From: Xanthobacteraceae bacterium
GTDB lineage: Bacteria; Pseudomonadota; Alphaproteobacteria; Rhizobiales; Xanthobacteraceae
Direction of reading: 5' to 3'
NCBI GenBank assembly: GCA_030043175.1
Contig: JASHYD010000221.1
Location: 1-8,379, forward strand
Length of the DNA stretch: 8,379 nt
Part shown: piece after piece, positions 1 to 5,111 of the stretch
Layout: each line of letters starts with the position of its first letter
Position numbering within the stretch: position 1 is the stretch's first letter
Program-made: the position numbers and the translations under genes
Notes under the pieces: generated by a model
Told to the model about the DNA's origin: nothing
The model's database searches: none
What the model saw: the letters and a program-made list of their open reading frames with translations, nothing else

Positions 1-1585
1 GCCAGATGCGCACCCACCACGCCATGATCAGCCGCGTCATGGTGAAGGCCGTGAACAGGGTGGTTATGATGCCGACCCCGAGCGTCACGGCAAAGCCCTT
101 TACCGGCCCGGTACCGATGAAGAACAGCACTGCGGCAGCAATGAAGGTCGTGATGTTGGAATCAAGAATGGTGGCAAGGGCGCGGGTAAACCCGGCATCG
201 ATTGCCGTGATGGCGCTGCGGCCGTTGCGCACTTCCTCGCGGATGCGCTCATAGATCAGCACGTTGGAATCGACCGCGATGCCGACCGTCAGAACGATGC
301 CGGCGATGCCGGGCAGGGTCAGAGTCGCATTGAGGAACGACAGGACGCCGAGGATCATCACCACGTTCACGGCCACCGCGACATTGGCGAACAGGCCAAA
401 CAGCGCATAGGTCGCCAGCATGAAAAGCACCACGAGGATCGCGCCTGCGATCGAGGCGTGCTCGCCGGCCTTGATGGAATCAAGACCAAGGCCCGGCCCG
501 ACCACCCGCTGCTCAATCACGGTGAGCTTCGCCGGCAGCGCACCGGCACGCAGCAAAATGGCAAGATTGTTCGCGCTCTCCACGGTGAAGTTGCCGGAAA
601 TCTGCCCGGCCCCGCCGAGGATCGGCTCGCGGATCACTGGCGCCGAGATCACCTCGTTATCCAGCACGATGGCGAACGGGCGCCCGACATTCTCCTGCGT
701 GGCGCGCCCGAACCTGCGCGCGCCGGTGCTGTTGAACTTGAAGTTGACGATCGGTTCGTTGGTGCGCTGATCGAATGAGGCCTGGGCATCAGTGAGGTCG
801 GCGCCTTCCACCAGCGACTGCTTCTTGACCAGAACCGGAACCATCTGGTCGCCCTCTTTCTCGTAGAGCACTTCGCTGTCCGAAGGCGCGCGGCCTTGCG
901 AGGCATCCTGGGCGCTCATCGAAGTATCGACCATGCGGAATTCAAGCTTTGCTGTCTTGCCCAAAATCTCCAATAGCTGTCGCGGATCGCCGAGACCCGG
1001 CACCTGCACCAGGATGCGGTCCGTACCTTCGCGCTGCACGGTCGGCTCGACAAGCCCGAGTTCGTTGACGCGCTTTTCGATGATGGGGACCGACTGGTCG
1101 ATGGTCTGCCGCGTGCGCTCGAGCATGGCGGCGTCAGTCGGGGTGAGGCGCACCAGCCCGCCGCCGGCATCGACGACATCGAGCGTGCGCATGCCATTGC
1201 CCTGCAGCACGCCGCCCAACGGTTGGGAGAGAGCGCGCAGTTTGGCGAGCGCCGTCGCAAAGTCGGGGCCCTCGCGCAGCCGCACCTCGACGCTGTTGCC
1301 GCGCACCGCCGGAGCTTGCGCCCAGGTTAGGCGGGCTTCGCGCAATGTGCGCACGACTTCGTCACGCAGCGAATCGAGCCGTTGCTTGCGGATATCGTTG
1401 CGGTCGACCTCCAAGAGAATGTGCGAGCCGCCCTGAAGATCAAGGCCAAGCACGAGGCGGCGCTGCGCCCACGCAGGCCAGCTCTTGACGGTCTGCTCGG
1501 AGAAGAAATTCGGTATGGTGAAGGCACACACCACCAGCGCGGTGAGCAGGATCGCCGCGGCCTTTGCACGCGAGAAATATAACAT
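1..1585 (-). CDS. secD: Protein translocase subunit SecD (3' end cut by window edge)
   Basis: SecD works with SecF at the inner membrane, using the proton gradient to pull secreted proteins through SecYEG. The frame is open from the ATG at 1585-1583 to base 1, giving 528 residues. Visible parts are a first membrane helix (about 8-25), the GLDLQGG signature (47-53), a large periplasmic domain (about 60-370) with VEPTVQREG and LDNEVISAPVI, and a C-terminal membrane block. That block carries VGIAVDSNVLIYERIREE (434-451), whose D439 matches the conserved aspartate tied to proton use in E. coli SecD. Helices at about 480-525 run to the edge. Family proteins are usually near 530 residues in this group, so only a few codons should be missing. 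The start has a GGGAGGA Shine-Dalgarno just upstream. It lies 68 bp after yajC on the same strand and is probably co-transcribed; secF is expected beyond the left edge. Identity is secure. Confidence 0.97.
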   Translation of the reverse strand, partial: MLYFSRAKAAAILLTALVVCAFTIPNFFSEQTVKSWPAWAQRRLVLGLDLQGGSHILLEVDRNDIRKQRLDSLRDEVVRTLREARLTWAQAPAVRGNSVEVRLREGPDFATALAKLRALSQPLGGVLQGNGMRTLDVVDAGGGLVRLTPTDAAMLERTRQTIDQSVPIIEKRVNELGLVEPTVQREGTDRILVQVPGLGDPRQLLEILGKTAKLEFRMVDTSMSAQDASQGRAPSDSEVLYEKEGDQMVPVLVKKQSLVEGADLTDAQASFDQRTNEPIVNFKFNSTGARRFGRATQENVGRPFAIVLDNEVISAPVIREPILGGAGQISGNFTVESANNLAILLRAGALPAKLTVIEQRVVGPGLGLDSIKAGEHASIAGAILVVLFMLATYALFGLFANVAVAVNVVMILGVLSFLNATLTLPGIAGIVLTVGIAVDSNVLIYERIREEVRNGRSAITAIDAGFTRALATILDSNITTFIAAAVLFFIGTGPVKGFAVTLGVGIITTLFTAFTMTRLIMAWWVRIW

Positions 1586-1633
1586 CGCCGTCCTCCCGGT
1601 CCGCCGTCCCGCCGATACGCCGTCCGGCGGATA
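1586..1633. repeat. Three 16-bp-spaced repeats between yajC and secD
   Basis: The octamer CGCCGTCC (plus strand) occurs at 1586-1593, 1602-1609 and 1618-1625, exactly 16 bp apart. The second and third 16-bp units (1602-1617, 1618-1633) agree at 14 of 16 positions. The first unit diverges after the octamer because it carries the secD Shine-Dalgarno. On the coding (minus) strand each octamer reads GGACGGCG, and the last copy directly precedes the secD ATG. The repeat fills most of the 68-bp gap. Function unknown; it may be a duplicated leader segment. Confidence 0.7.
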
Positions 1634-1653
1634 AAATTAAATCCGCATCAGCC

Positions 1654-1992
1654 CTAGCCCGCGCCCTTTTCGTCCTTGACCGGCTCGCTCTTCGCGCGCA
1701 CGTCGGCCACCATGCTGCGCACCTGCCGCACCCGCACGCCATCGGCGATTTCGATCTCGACCTGGTCCTCGTCCACCACCTTGGTCACCTTTCCGACCAA
1801 CCCGCCCGACGTGACGAGCACATCGCCACGGCGCACATTCTTCACCATCTCCTGATGCTGCTTGGCTCGCTTTTGCTGGGGCCGCAGGATGAGGAAATAC
1901 ATGATGACAAAAATAAGGGCAAAAGGCAGCAGCTGAATAAGCGTTTCCGGGCTGGCGCCTCCTACGGTCTGTGCGTAGGCGGGTGTGATCAT
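1654..1992 (-). CDS. yajC: Sec translocase accessory protein YajC
   Basis: YajC is a small inner-membrane protein that associates with SecDF-SecYEG. The product is 112 residues, normal for the family. It has a short N-terminus (MITPAYAQ), one hydrophobic helix (about 20-37), the hallmark FLILRPQQKR (34-43), and a conserved cytoplasmic segment with RRGDVLVTSGGLVGKV (54-69). The charged tail (100-112) is variable in this family. The start at 1992 has a strong Shine-Dalgarno (AAGGAGAA) at normal spacing. Upstream on the minus strand is a good sigma-70-like promoter (2085-2112). It is the first gene of a minus-strand unit continuing into secD. Its 256-codon competitor in another minus frame (1637-2407) is a high-GC shadow. 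Confidence 0.97.
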   Translation of the reverse strand: MITPAYAQTVGGASPETLIQLLPFALIFVIMYFLILRPQQKRAKQHQEMVKNVRRGDVLVTSGGLVGKVTKVVDEDQVEIEIADGVRVRQVRSMVADVRAKSEPVKDEKGAG

Positions 1993-2279
1993 GCGCGCAA
2001 TTCTCCTTTGCGGGTGCTTTAGAATGGATGGCCCGCCGGGCCCGGAAACCCGCCGAAAACCGCCTCTGGGCGAGAGCCGCGCGGACTATAGCGGCGGCCC
2101 GCCCGATTGCAACGACGCAACGCGCCGCCTCTGACGAGAGGTCAGTGGCCCGCTTCCTAGCCGCCCGCAAGCGCGACCAGAGCGTGGGCAACCGCGCATC
2201 CGGCTCCGAACAGAGGCAAGCGATGCCTTGCGACATCACCCCCGCCCCGCTATTGGGAGCCGACCACGAAGGCACCTCC
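1993..2279. other. Divergent intergenic region between yajC and the DUF815 gene
   Basis: These 287 bases separate two divergent genes. They hold the predicted yajC promoter, a GC-rich palindrome in the yajC leader, and overlapping short inverted repeats at 2128-2145, about 15 bp upstream of the yajC -35. The DUF815 promoter is not convincing: TTGCGA (2228-2233) and TATTGG (2251-2256) are 17 bp apart, but the -10 match is poor. The plus frame is open back to an ATG at 2028, but the translated stretch is arginine/alanine-rich and unlike the ATPase family, so I treat it as non-coding. Confidence 0.5.
2085..2112 (-). promoter_or_regulatory. Predicted sigma-70-type promoter for yajC-secD
   Basis: On the minus strand, TTGCAA (-35, 2112-2107) is followed by a 16-bp spacer and TATAGT (-10, 2090-2085; 5 of 6 consensus positions). 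The predicted start near 2078 gives a leader of about 85 nt before yajC. The leader contains a GC-rich palindromic patch (CCGGGCCCGG at 2036-2045). Read from sequence only; the -35 match is modest (4 of 6). Confidence 0.5.
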
Positions 2280-3227
2280 ATGTCCCTCCCCAAGAAACCC
2301 CCACCCGCCCTGGTTTCGTCCACCGTCCCGGCGGATGTCTTCGAGCGCATCGCCAACGCCCTGGAGCGCCTTGCGCCGCCCCATCCCCGACCGCCGGATT
2401 TTACCACCGCTGATGCTTACATCTGGTATCCATCCGGCCACACGCTAGTCCCGGTTCCCCGCGTCAACCGCGTTGATATGTCGCTTCTCAAGGGCATCGA
2501 GCGGATGCGCGACATCCTGCTTGAGAACACCGAGAGGTTCGCGCACGGCCTGCCGGCCAACAACGCCTTGCTGTGGGGCGCCCGCGGCATGGGAAAGTCG
2601 TCCCTGGTGAAGGCCGTCCACGCGGCGGTGAATGCGGGCTTGGGCGCCGATGATGGTCTGCTCAAGCTTGTCGAGATCCATCGCGAGGATATCGAAAGCC
2701 TGCCCGACCTGATGGCGCTGCTGCGGGGCGCCCCATACCGGTTTTTAGTGTTCTGTGACGACCTCTCCTTTGATGGCCAGGATACGTCGTATAAATCCCT
2801 CAAGGCGCTGCTCGAGGGCGGCATCGAGGGCCGGCCCGACAACGTCATCCTCTACGCCACCTCGAACCGGCGGCACCTCCTCTCCCGCGACATGATCGAG
2901 AATGAGCGCGCAAGCGCCATCAACCCGGGCGAAGCGGTTGAGGAAAAAGTGTCGCTATCGGACCGCTTCGGCATTTGGCTCGGCTTTCACCGGTGCAGCC
3001 AAGACGAGTTCCTCGCCATGGTGGACGGCTATGTCCAATACTATGGCGTGCCGGCCGATGCGGCGACAGTGCGGCGCGAGGCGCTCGAATGGGCGACCAC
3101 GCGCGGATCGCGCTCCGGGCGCGTTGCTTGGCAATATGTTCAAGACCTCGCCGGCCGTCTTGGGGTGATGCTGACAGAAAGATGCGAGCCGCAGGCAGGG
3201 ATTCACGACCCCGCGAAAACGCTATAA
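2280..3227 (+). CDS. DUF815-family AAA+ ATPase (COG2607-like)
   Basis: A predicted P-loop ATPase of 315 residues with no established cellular role. From the chosen start it shows a leader with a short helix (about 18-31), then PRVNRVDMSLLKGIERMRD (60-78) typical of DUF815. The Walker A motif is GARGMGKSS (100-108), followed by KLVEIHREDIESLPDL (129-144). The Walker B strand ends FCDD (158-161), and a sensor-1-like YATSNRR spans 192-198. SLSDRFGIWLGFH (225-237) contains a candidate arginine finger, R229, and RSGRVAWQ (278-285) a sensor-2-like segment. The start at 2280 is chosen because family similarity begins here and GAAGG lies upstream. An ATG at 2223 with GAGG upstream is a possible alternative adding 19 residues. 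It is divergent from yajC-secD. No partner gene next to it reveals the substrate. The family call is firm; the role is unknown. Confidence 0.92.
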   Translation: MSLPKKPPPALVSSTVPADVFERIANALERLAPPHPRPPDFTTADAYIWYPSGHTLVPVPRVNRVDMSLLKGIERMRDILLENTERFAHGLPANNALLWGARGMGKSSLVKAVHAAVNAGLGADDGLLKLVEIHREDIESLPDLMALLRGAPYRFLVFCDDLSFDGQDTSYKSLKALLEGGIEGRPDNVILYATSNRRHLLSRDMIENERASAINPGEAVEEKVSLSDRFGIWLGFHRCSQDEFLAMVDGYVQYYGVPADAATVRREALEWATTRGSRSGRVAWQYVQDLAGRLGVMLTERCEPQAGIHDPAKTL

Positions 3228-3377
3228 GTCAAAAAGATTCGCAGTCCCTTCGGTGTGCGGTTATCAAGACCGATGCGGACACCCCCCCGCCTCGACATCG
3301 CAAAGCGGTGCATTCTGCTTACCGGCGGCGCCGGATCGGCAGGAGCCCCGGCCGGCTGGACAATTGCTGAGGGCTCA

Positions 3378-3406
3378 TTGACGTTGCGGGCTCCACCGTC
3401 TATTCG
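3378..3406 (+). promoter_or_regulatory. Predicted sigma-70-type promoter for the FAH-family gene
   Basis: TTGACG (3378-3383) is followed by a 17-bp spacer and TATTCG (3401-3406). The -35 matches consensus at 5 of 6 positions and the -10 at 3 of 6. A start near 3413 would leave a leader of about 34 nt before the ATG at 3447. It also places the longer upstream reading frame (from 3255) mostly before transcription begins, supporting the shorter protein. Confidence 0.45.
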
Positions 3407-3446
3407 GCACTTCCCGCAGCTAATCGGCCTGGCCAGAAGATTTCCA

Positions 3447-4157
3447 ATGAGCACAAACGCCTCCCGCTTTGTCATCCCGCCCCCGCCCCAAGCCACGCTT
3501 GCGATCGCCGGCAGCGAGGAGTTGTTTGCCGTGCGCCGGATCTGGTGCGTCGGCCGCAATTATCTCGAGCACATCAAGGAAATGGGCCAGGACGAACGCG
3601 AGCCGCCGTTCTTCTTTGCCAAGCCCGCCGACGCCATCGCGCCGGATGGCACGACCGTGCCCTATCCGTCGCTCACCAAGGACCTGCATCATGAGGTTGA
3701 ACTCGTGGTCGCGCTCAAGGGCGGCGGCCGCTTCCTCAAAGCCGCGAGCGCAAACGACCTGATCTTTGGGTACGGCGTCGGCATCGACCTCACCCGCCGC
3801 GACCTGCAGATCGCCTCCCGCGACATCAAGCGGCCGTGGGAAATCGGCAAGGCGTTCGACGCCTCGGCGCCCTGCGGCCCGCTCATGCCGGCCGCAAAGA
3901 TCGGCCATCCCACCACGGGCCGCGTCACCCTCAAATGCAATGATCAGCTCCGCCAGGACGGCGACCTCGCGCAGATGATCTGGAAAGTTCCGGAGGTGAT
4001 CGAGAAACTGTCCGAGATGGTGGCCCTCGCGCCTGGCGACATTATCATGACCGGAACGCCCTCAGGCGTTGCGGCGACGGTTCCGGGCGACCGGCTTGAA
4101 TGCGAGATCGAGCGCGTCGGCACGCTTACGGTGACGATCGGGCCGGCGCTGAAGTGA
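3447..4157 (+). CDS. Fumarylacetoacetate hydrolase family protein (fumarylpyruvate-hydrolase-like)
   Basis: The product (236 residues) belongs to the FAH family (COG0179), metal-dependent enzymes that cleave or hydrate 2-oxo acids made during aromatic breakdown. Visible elements are VRRIWCVGRNYLEHIKEMG (29-47), the substrate-loop segment REPPFFFAKPADAI (51-64), HHEVEL (81-86) supplying metal ligands E83 and E85, GIDLTRRDLQ (112-121) with the third ligand D114, EIGKAFD (132-138) with the conserved lysine K135, and TGTPSGV (202-208). All expected catalytic positions are present. Similarity to short bacterial fumarylpyruvate hydrolases of the gentisate pathway is suggestive, but no aromatic-pathway genes adjoin it, so the substrate is open (acylpyruvase or oxaloacetate decarboxylase activity is also possible). 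The start at 3447 fits the family length; its Shine-Dalgarno (AGAAGA) is weak. An in-frame ATG at 3255 would add 64 residues lacking family features. Confidence 0.88.
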   Translation: MSTNASRFVIPPPPQATLAIAGSEELFAVRRIWCVGRNYLEHIKEMGQDEREPPFFFAKPADAIAPDGTTVPYPSLTKDLHHEVELVVALKGGGRFLKAASANDLIFGYGVGIDLTRRDLQIASRDIKRPWEIGKAFDASAPCGPLMPAAKIGHPTTGRVTLKCNDQLRQDGDLAQMIWKVPEVIEKLSEMVALAPGDIIMTGTPSGVAATVPGDRLECEIERVGTLTVTIGPALK

Positions 4158-4159
4158 TC

Positions 4160-4181
4160 GGCCGGAACGCCTGGTTCGGCC
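4160..4181 (+). terminator. Hairpin just after the FAH-family gene, possible terminator
   Basis: GGCCG (4160-4164) pairs with CGGCC (4177-4181), and AAC (4166-4168) with GTT (4174-4176), leaving G4165 bulged and a 5-nt loop. It begins 3 bases after the stop codon. There is no following T-run, so intrinsic termination is uncertain. It may instead protect the mRNA end between two convergent genes. Confidence 0.35.
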
Positions 4182-4188
4182 CGTCAAG

Positions 4189-4214
4189 GTAGCCCGGTGG
4201 AGCAAAATCCGGGC
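4189..4214. repeat. Shortened REP-like palindromic element
   Basis: GTAGCCCGG (4189-4197) and ATCCGGGC (4207-4214) form a perfect 6-bp inverted repeat (GCCCGG/CCGGGC) around a loop containing TGGAGCA. From general knowledge, the layout GTAGCCCGG-ATGGAGCGnAGCG-nAATCCGGG is a common dispersed repeat in Rhizobiales and other Proteobacteria. This copy seems to have lost several loop bases. It overlaps a 10-bp palindrome, GGGCGCGCCC (4211-4220). It sits between convergent genes, the usual place for such elements. Confidence 0.5.
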
Positions 4215-4272
4215 GCGCCCTGCAAGGCCAGAAACTCCCTCCTGAGCCATAAGCGGCTTGGAGACGACGAGT

Positions 4273-4911
4273 TCACTTCTTCTCGTAAGCCGCCATGAAG
4301 GTTTTTACAGCGATCTTGACCACGTGCTCGATCCGCTCTTGCGATGGCGGCGGTCCGAAATTCAACAACATGGGCTTGAGCAGCGTGGCGTGGCAGGACT
4401 CCATGAACTGCGCGGCAGCAACCTCGGGGTCTTCGATCACCAGGCGTCCGGCCGCGACCTCAGCCTCAAAATAAGCACGCAGTTTAGCGACACCCACGAC
4501 CGGGCCAGTTTCATAGAACACCCGACCGGCGTTCGGCTTGCGGTCAGCAATTGCAATAACGGTGCGCATCGTGGACAGGCGTTCTGGCACGCAGAGCAGC
4601 TTGACATAGGCAACGCCCATGCGAGTAAGGATGCCTGCGATATCCGGGTTGGCCACATCGAAGTCGAAAACACCTTCCGCCTGGAACACGCATTCTTTTT
4701 CGACAATGGCCTGAAACAGCTCGTCCTTATCCTTGAAATAGACGTAGAGGGTGCCCTTGGAGACGCCGGCGGCCTTGGCGATTTCGCCCATGCTGGCGGC
4801 ATCGTATCCGAGGACCCTGAAAATGGTGCGCGCGCCTTCTACGATCTGACGCCGTTTGGCGCTGTCTTCGGTCTCTTCAACCGGGCGGTCGAGAACGAGA
4901 GGGGCGATCAT
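4273..4911 (-). CDS. TetR-family repressor of the adjacent efflux operon
   Basis: A 212-residue one-component regulator, normal family length. The N-terminal DNA-binding domain covers about 20-66, with the helix-turn-helix at MGEIAKAAGVSKGTLYVYFK (41-60) followed by DKDELF. The C-terminal ligand domain contains RTVIAIADRKPNAGRVFYETGP (116-137), resembling the AefR-like TetR C-terminal family. The start at 4911 has a clear Shine-Dalgarno (AAGGAAGGAG) 9 nt upstream. A three-codon frame (ATG TCG CGA TGA, 4919-4908) overlaps the start as ATGA, but its ATG is only 1 nt from the Shine-Dalgarno. The gene is divergent from the HlyD-MFS pair, with twin palindromes between them, the standard arrangement for local repression with self-control. 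The inducer cannot be read from the sequence. Family assignment is firm; target assignment is inference from context. Confidence 0.94.
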   Translation of the reverse strand: MIAPLVLDRPVEETEDSAKRRQIVEGARTIFRVLGYDAASMGEIAKAAGVSKGTLYVYFKDKDELFQAIVEKECVFQAEGVFDFDVANPDIAGILTRMGVAYVKLLCVPERLSTMRTVIAIADRKPNAGRVFYETGPVVGVAKLRAYFEAEVAAGRLVIEDPEVAAAQFMESCHATLLKPMLLNFGPPPSQERIEHVVKIAVKTFMAAYEKK

Positions 4912-5002
4912 CGCGACATGCTCCTTCCTTTGGCGAGGCGCCTACTATGCTGCCTGGTCAGGGCCCGCGGTTCAATATCAGGCAGGCGATCAATTCAATT
5001 TG

Positions 5003-5030
5003 AAGATAGACCATTGGAAATTTTTTTCAA
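5003..5030 (-). promoter_or_regulatory. Predicted promoter of the tetR gene
   Basis: On the minus strand, TTGAAA (-35, 5030-5025) is followed by a 16-bp spacer and TATCTT (-10, 5008-5003). The -35 touches operator 1, so a bound repressor would probably compete with polymerase. The predicted start near 4996 gives a leader of about 85 nt containing a 7-bp inverted repeat (4950-4956 / 4979-4985). Moderate match; it lies in an AT-rich pocket within GC-rich DNA. Confidence 0.45.
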
Positions 5031-5049
5031 TGACTGAACCGTTCGGTCA
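5031..5049. promoter_or_regulatory. Operator 1: probable TetR-family binding site
   Basis: TGACTGAACCGTTCGGTCA is a 19-bp imperfect palindrome: half-sites TGACTGAAC and TGACCGAAC around a central C, matching at 8 of 9 positions. It directly abuts the -35 of the efflux promoter on one side and the tetR -35 on the other. Its exact reverse complement recurs at 5081-5099. Size, symmetry and placement fit a TetR-family operator; binding is inferred. Confidence 0.8.
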
Positions 5050-5078
5050 TTGACACCTGTTGTCGCATGCTCTATAAA
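5050..5078 (+). promoter_or_regulatory. Near-consensus promoter of the efflux operon
   Basis: TTGACA (5050-5055, perfect -35) is followed by a 17-bp spacer and TATAAA (5073-5078; 5 of 6 at -10). The predicted start is near 5085, inside operator 2. The promoter is wedged exactly between the two operators, so it should be strong when free and shut when repressor is bound. It also decides the HlyD start: the ATG at 5067 lies before the -10 and cannot be in this transcript. Confidence 0.8.
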
Positions 5079-5080
5079 AT

Positions 5081-5099
5081 TGACCGAACGGTTCAGTCA
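5081..5099. promoter_or_regulatory. Operator 2: probable TetR-family binding site
   Basis: TGACCGAACGGTTCAGTCA is the exact reverse complement of operator 1, 50 bp downstream centre to centre. The identity extends one more base, to 20 bp (5030-5049 versus 5081-5100). It starts 2 bp after the -10 and covers the predicted transcription start, a position that blocks initiation when occupied. In both sites the TGACCGAAC half faces the promoter and TGACTGAAC faces outward. Confidence 0.8.
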
Positions 5100-5111
5100 T
5101 GGGAGCCAAAT

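Noticed and set aside
2028..2279. Upstream extension of the DUF815 frame to the ATG at 2028
   Set aside because: The added 84 residues are Arg/Ala-rich and unlike the family, and the stretch contains the yajC promoter on the other strand.
1637..2407. 256-codon open frame on the minus strand overlapping yajC
   Set aside because: Low-complexity Arg/Ala/Gly-rich product in a different frame from the clear yajC gene; expected by chance in GC-rich DNA.
3282..3288. Run of seven C as a phase-variation tract
   Set aside because: It lies in non-coding DNA upstream of the predicted promoter, is short, and is unremarkable in GC-rich DNA.
3322..3334. CCGGC-GGC-GCCGG hairpin as a terminator for the DUF815 gene
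   Set aside because: Stem of 5 bp with a 3-nt loop, no T-run, and about 95 bp after the stop; too weak to call.
3255..3446. Upstream extension of the FAH-family frame to the ATG at 3255
   Set aside because: It would add 64 residues without family similarity and start before the predicted promoter.
4968..4974. A third operator half-site (CGGTTCA) in the tetR leader
   Set aside because: Only 7 bp match and the partner half is absent; easily chance.
4258..5037. 259-codon plus-strand frame across tetR
   Set aside because: It is antisense to the TetR gene and runs through its promoter; no family features.
5030..5100. A 71-bp MITE with 20-bp terminal inverted repeats
   Set aside because: The repeats are themselves palindromic and fit exactly around a promoter next to a TetR gene, so operators explain them better; no target-site duplication was seen.
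5067..5111. HlyD-family start at the ATG at 5067
   Set aside because: This ATG lies between the -35 and -10 of the predicted promoter, so it would not be in the transcript.
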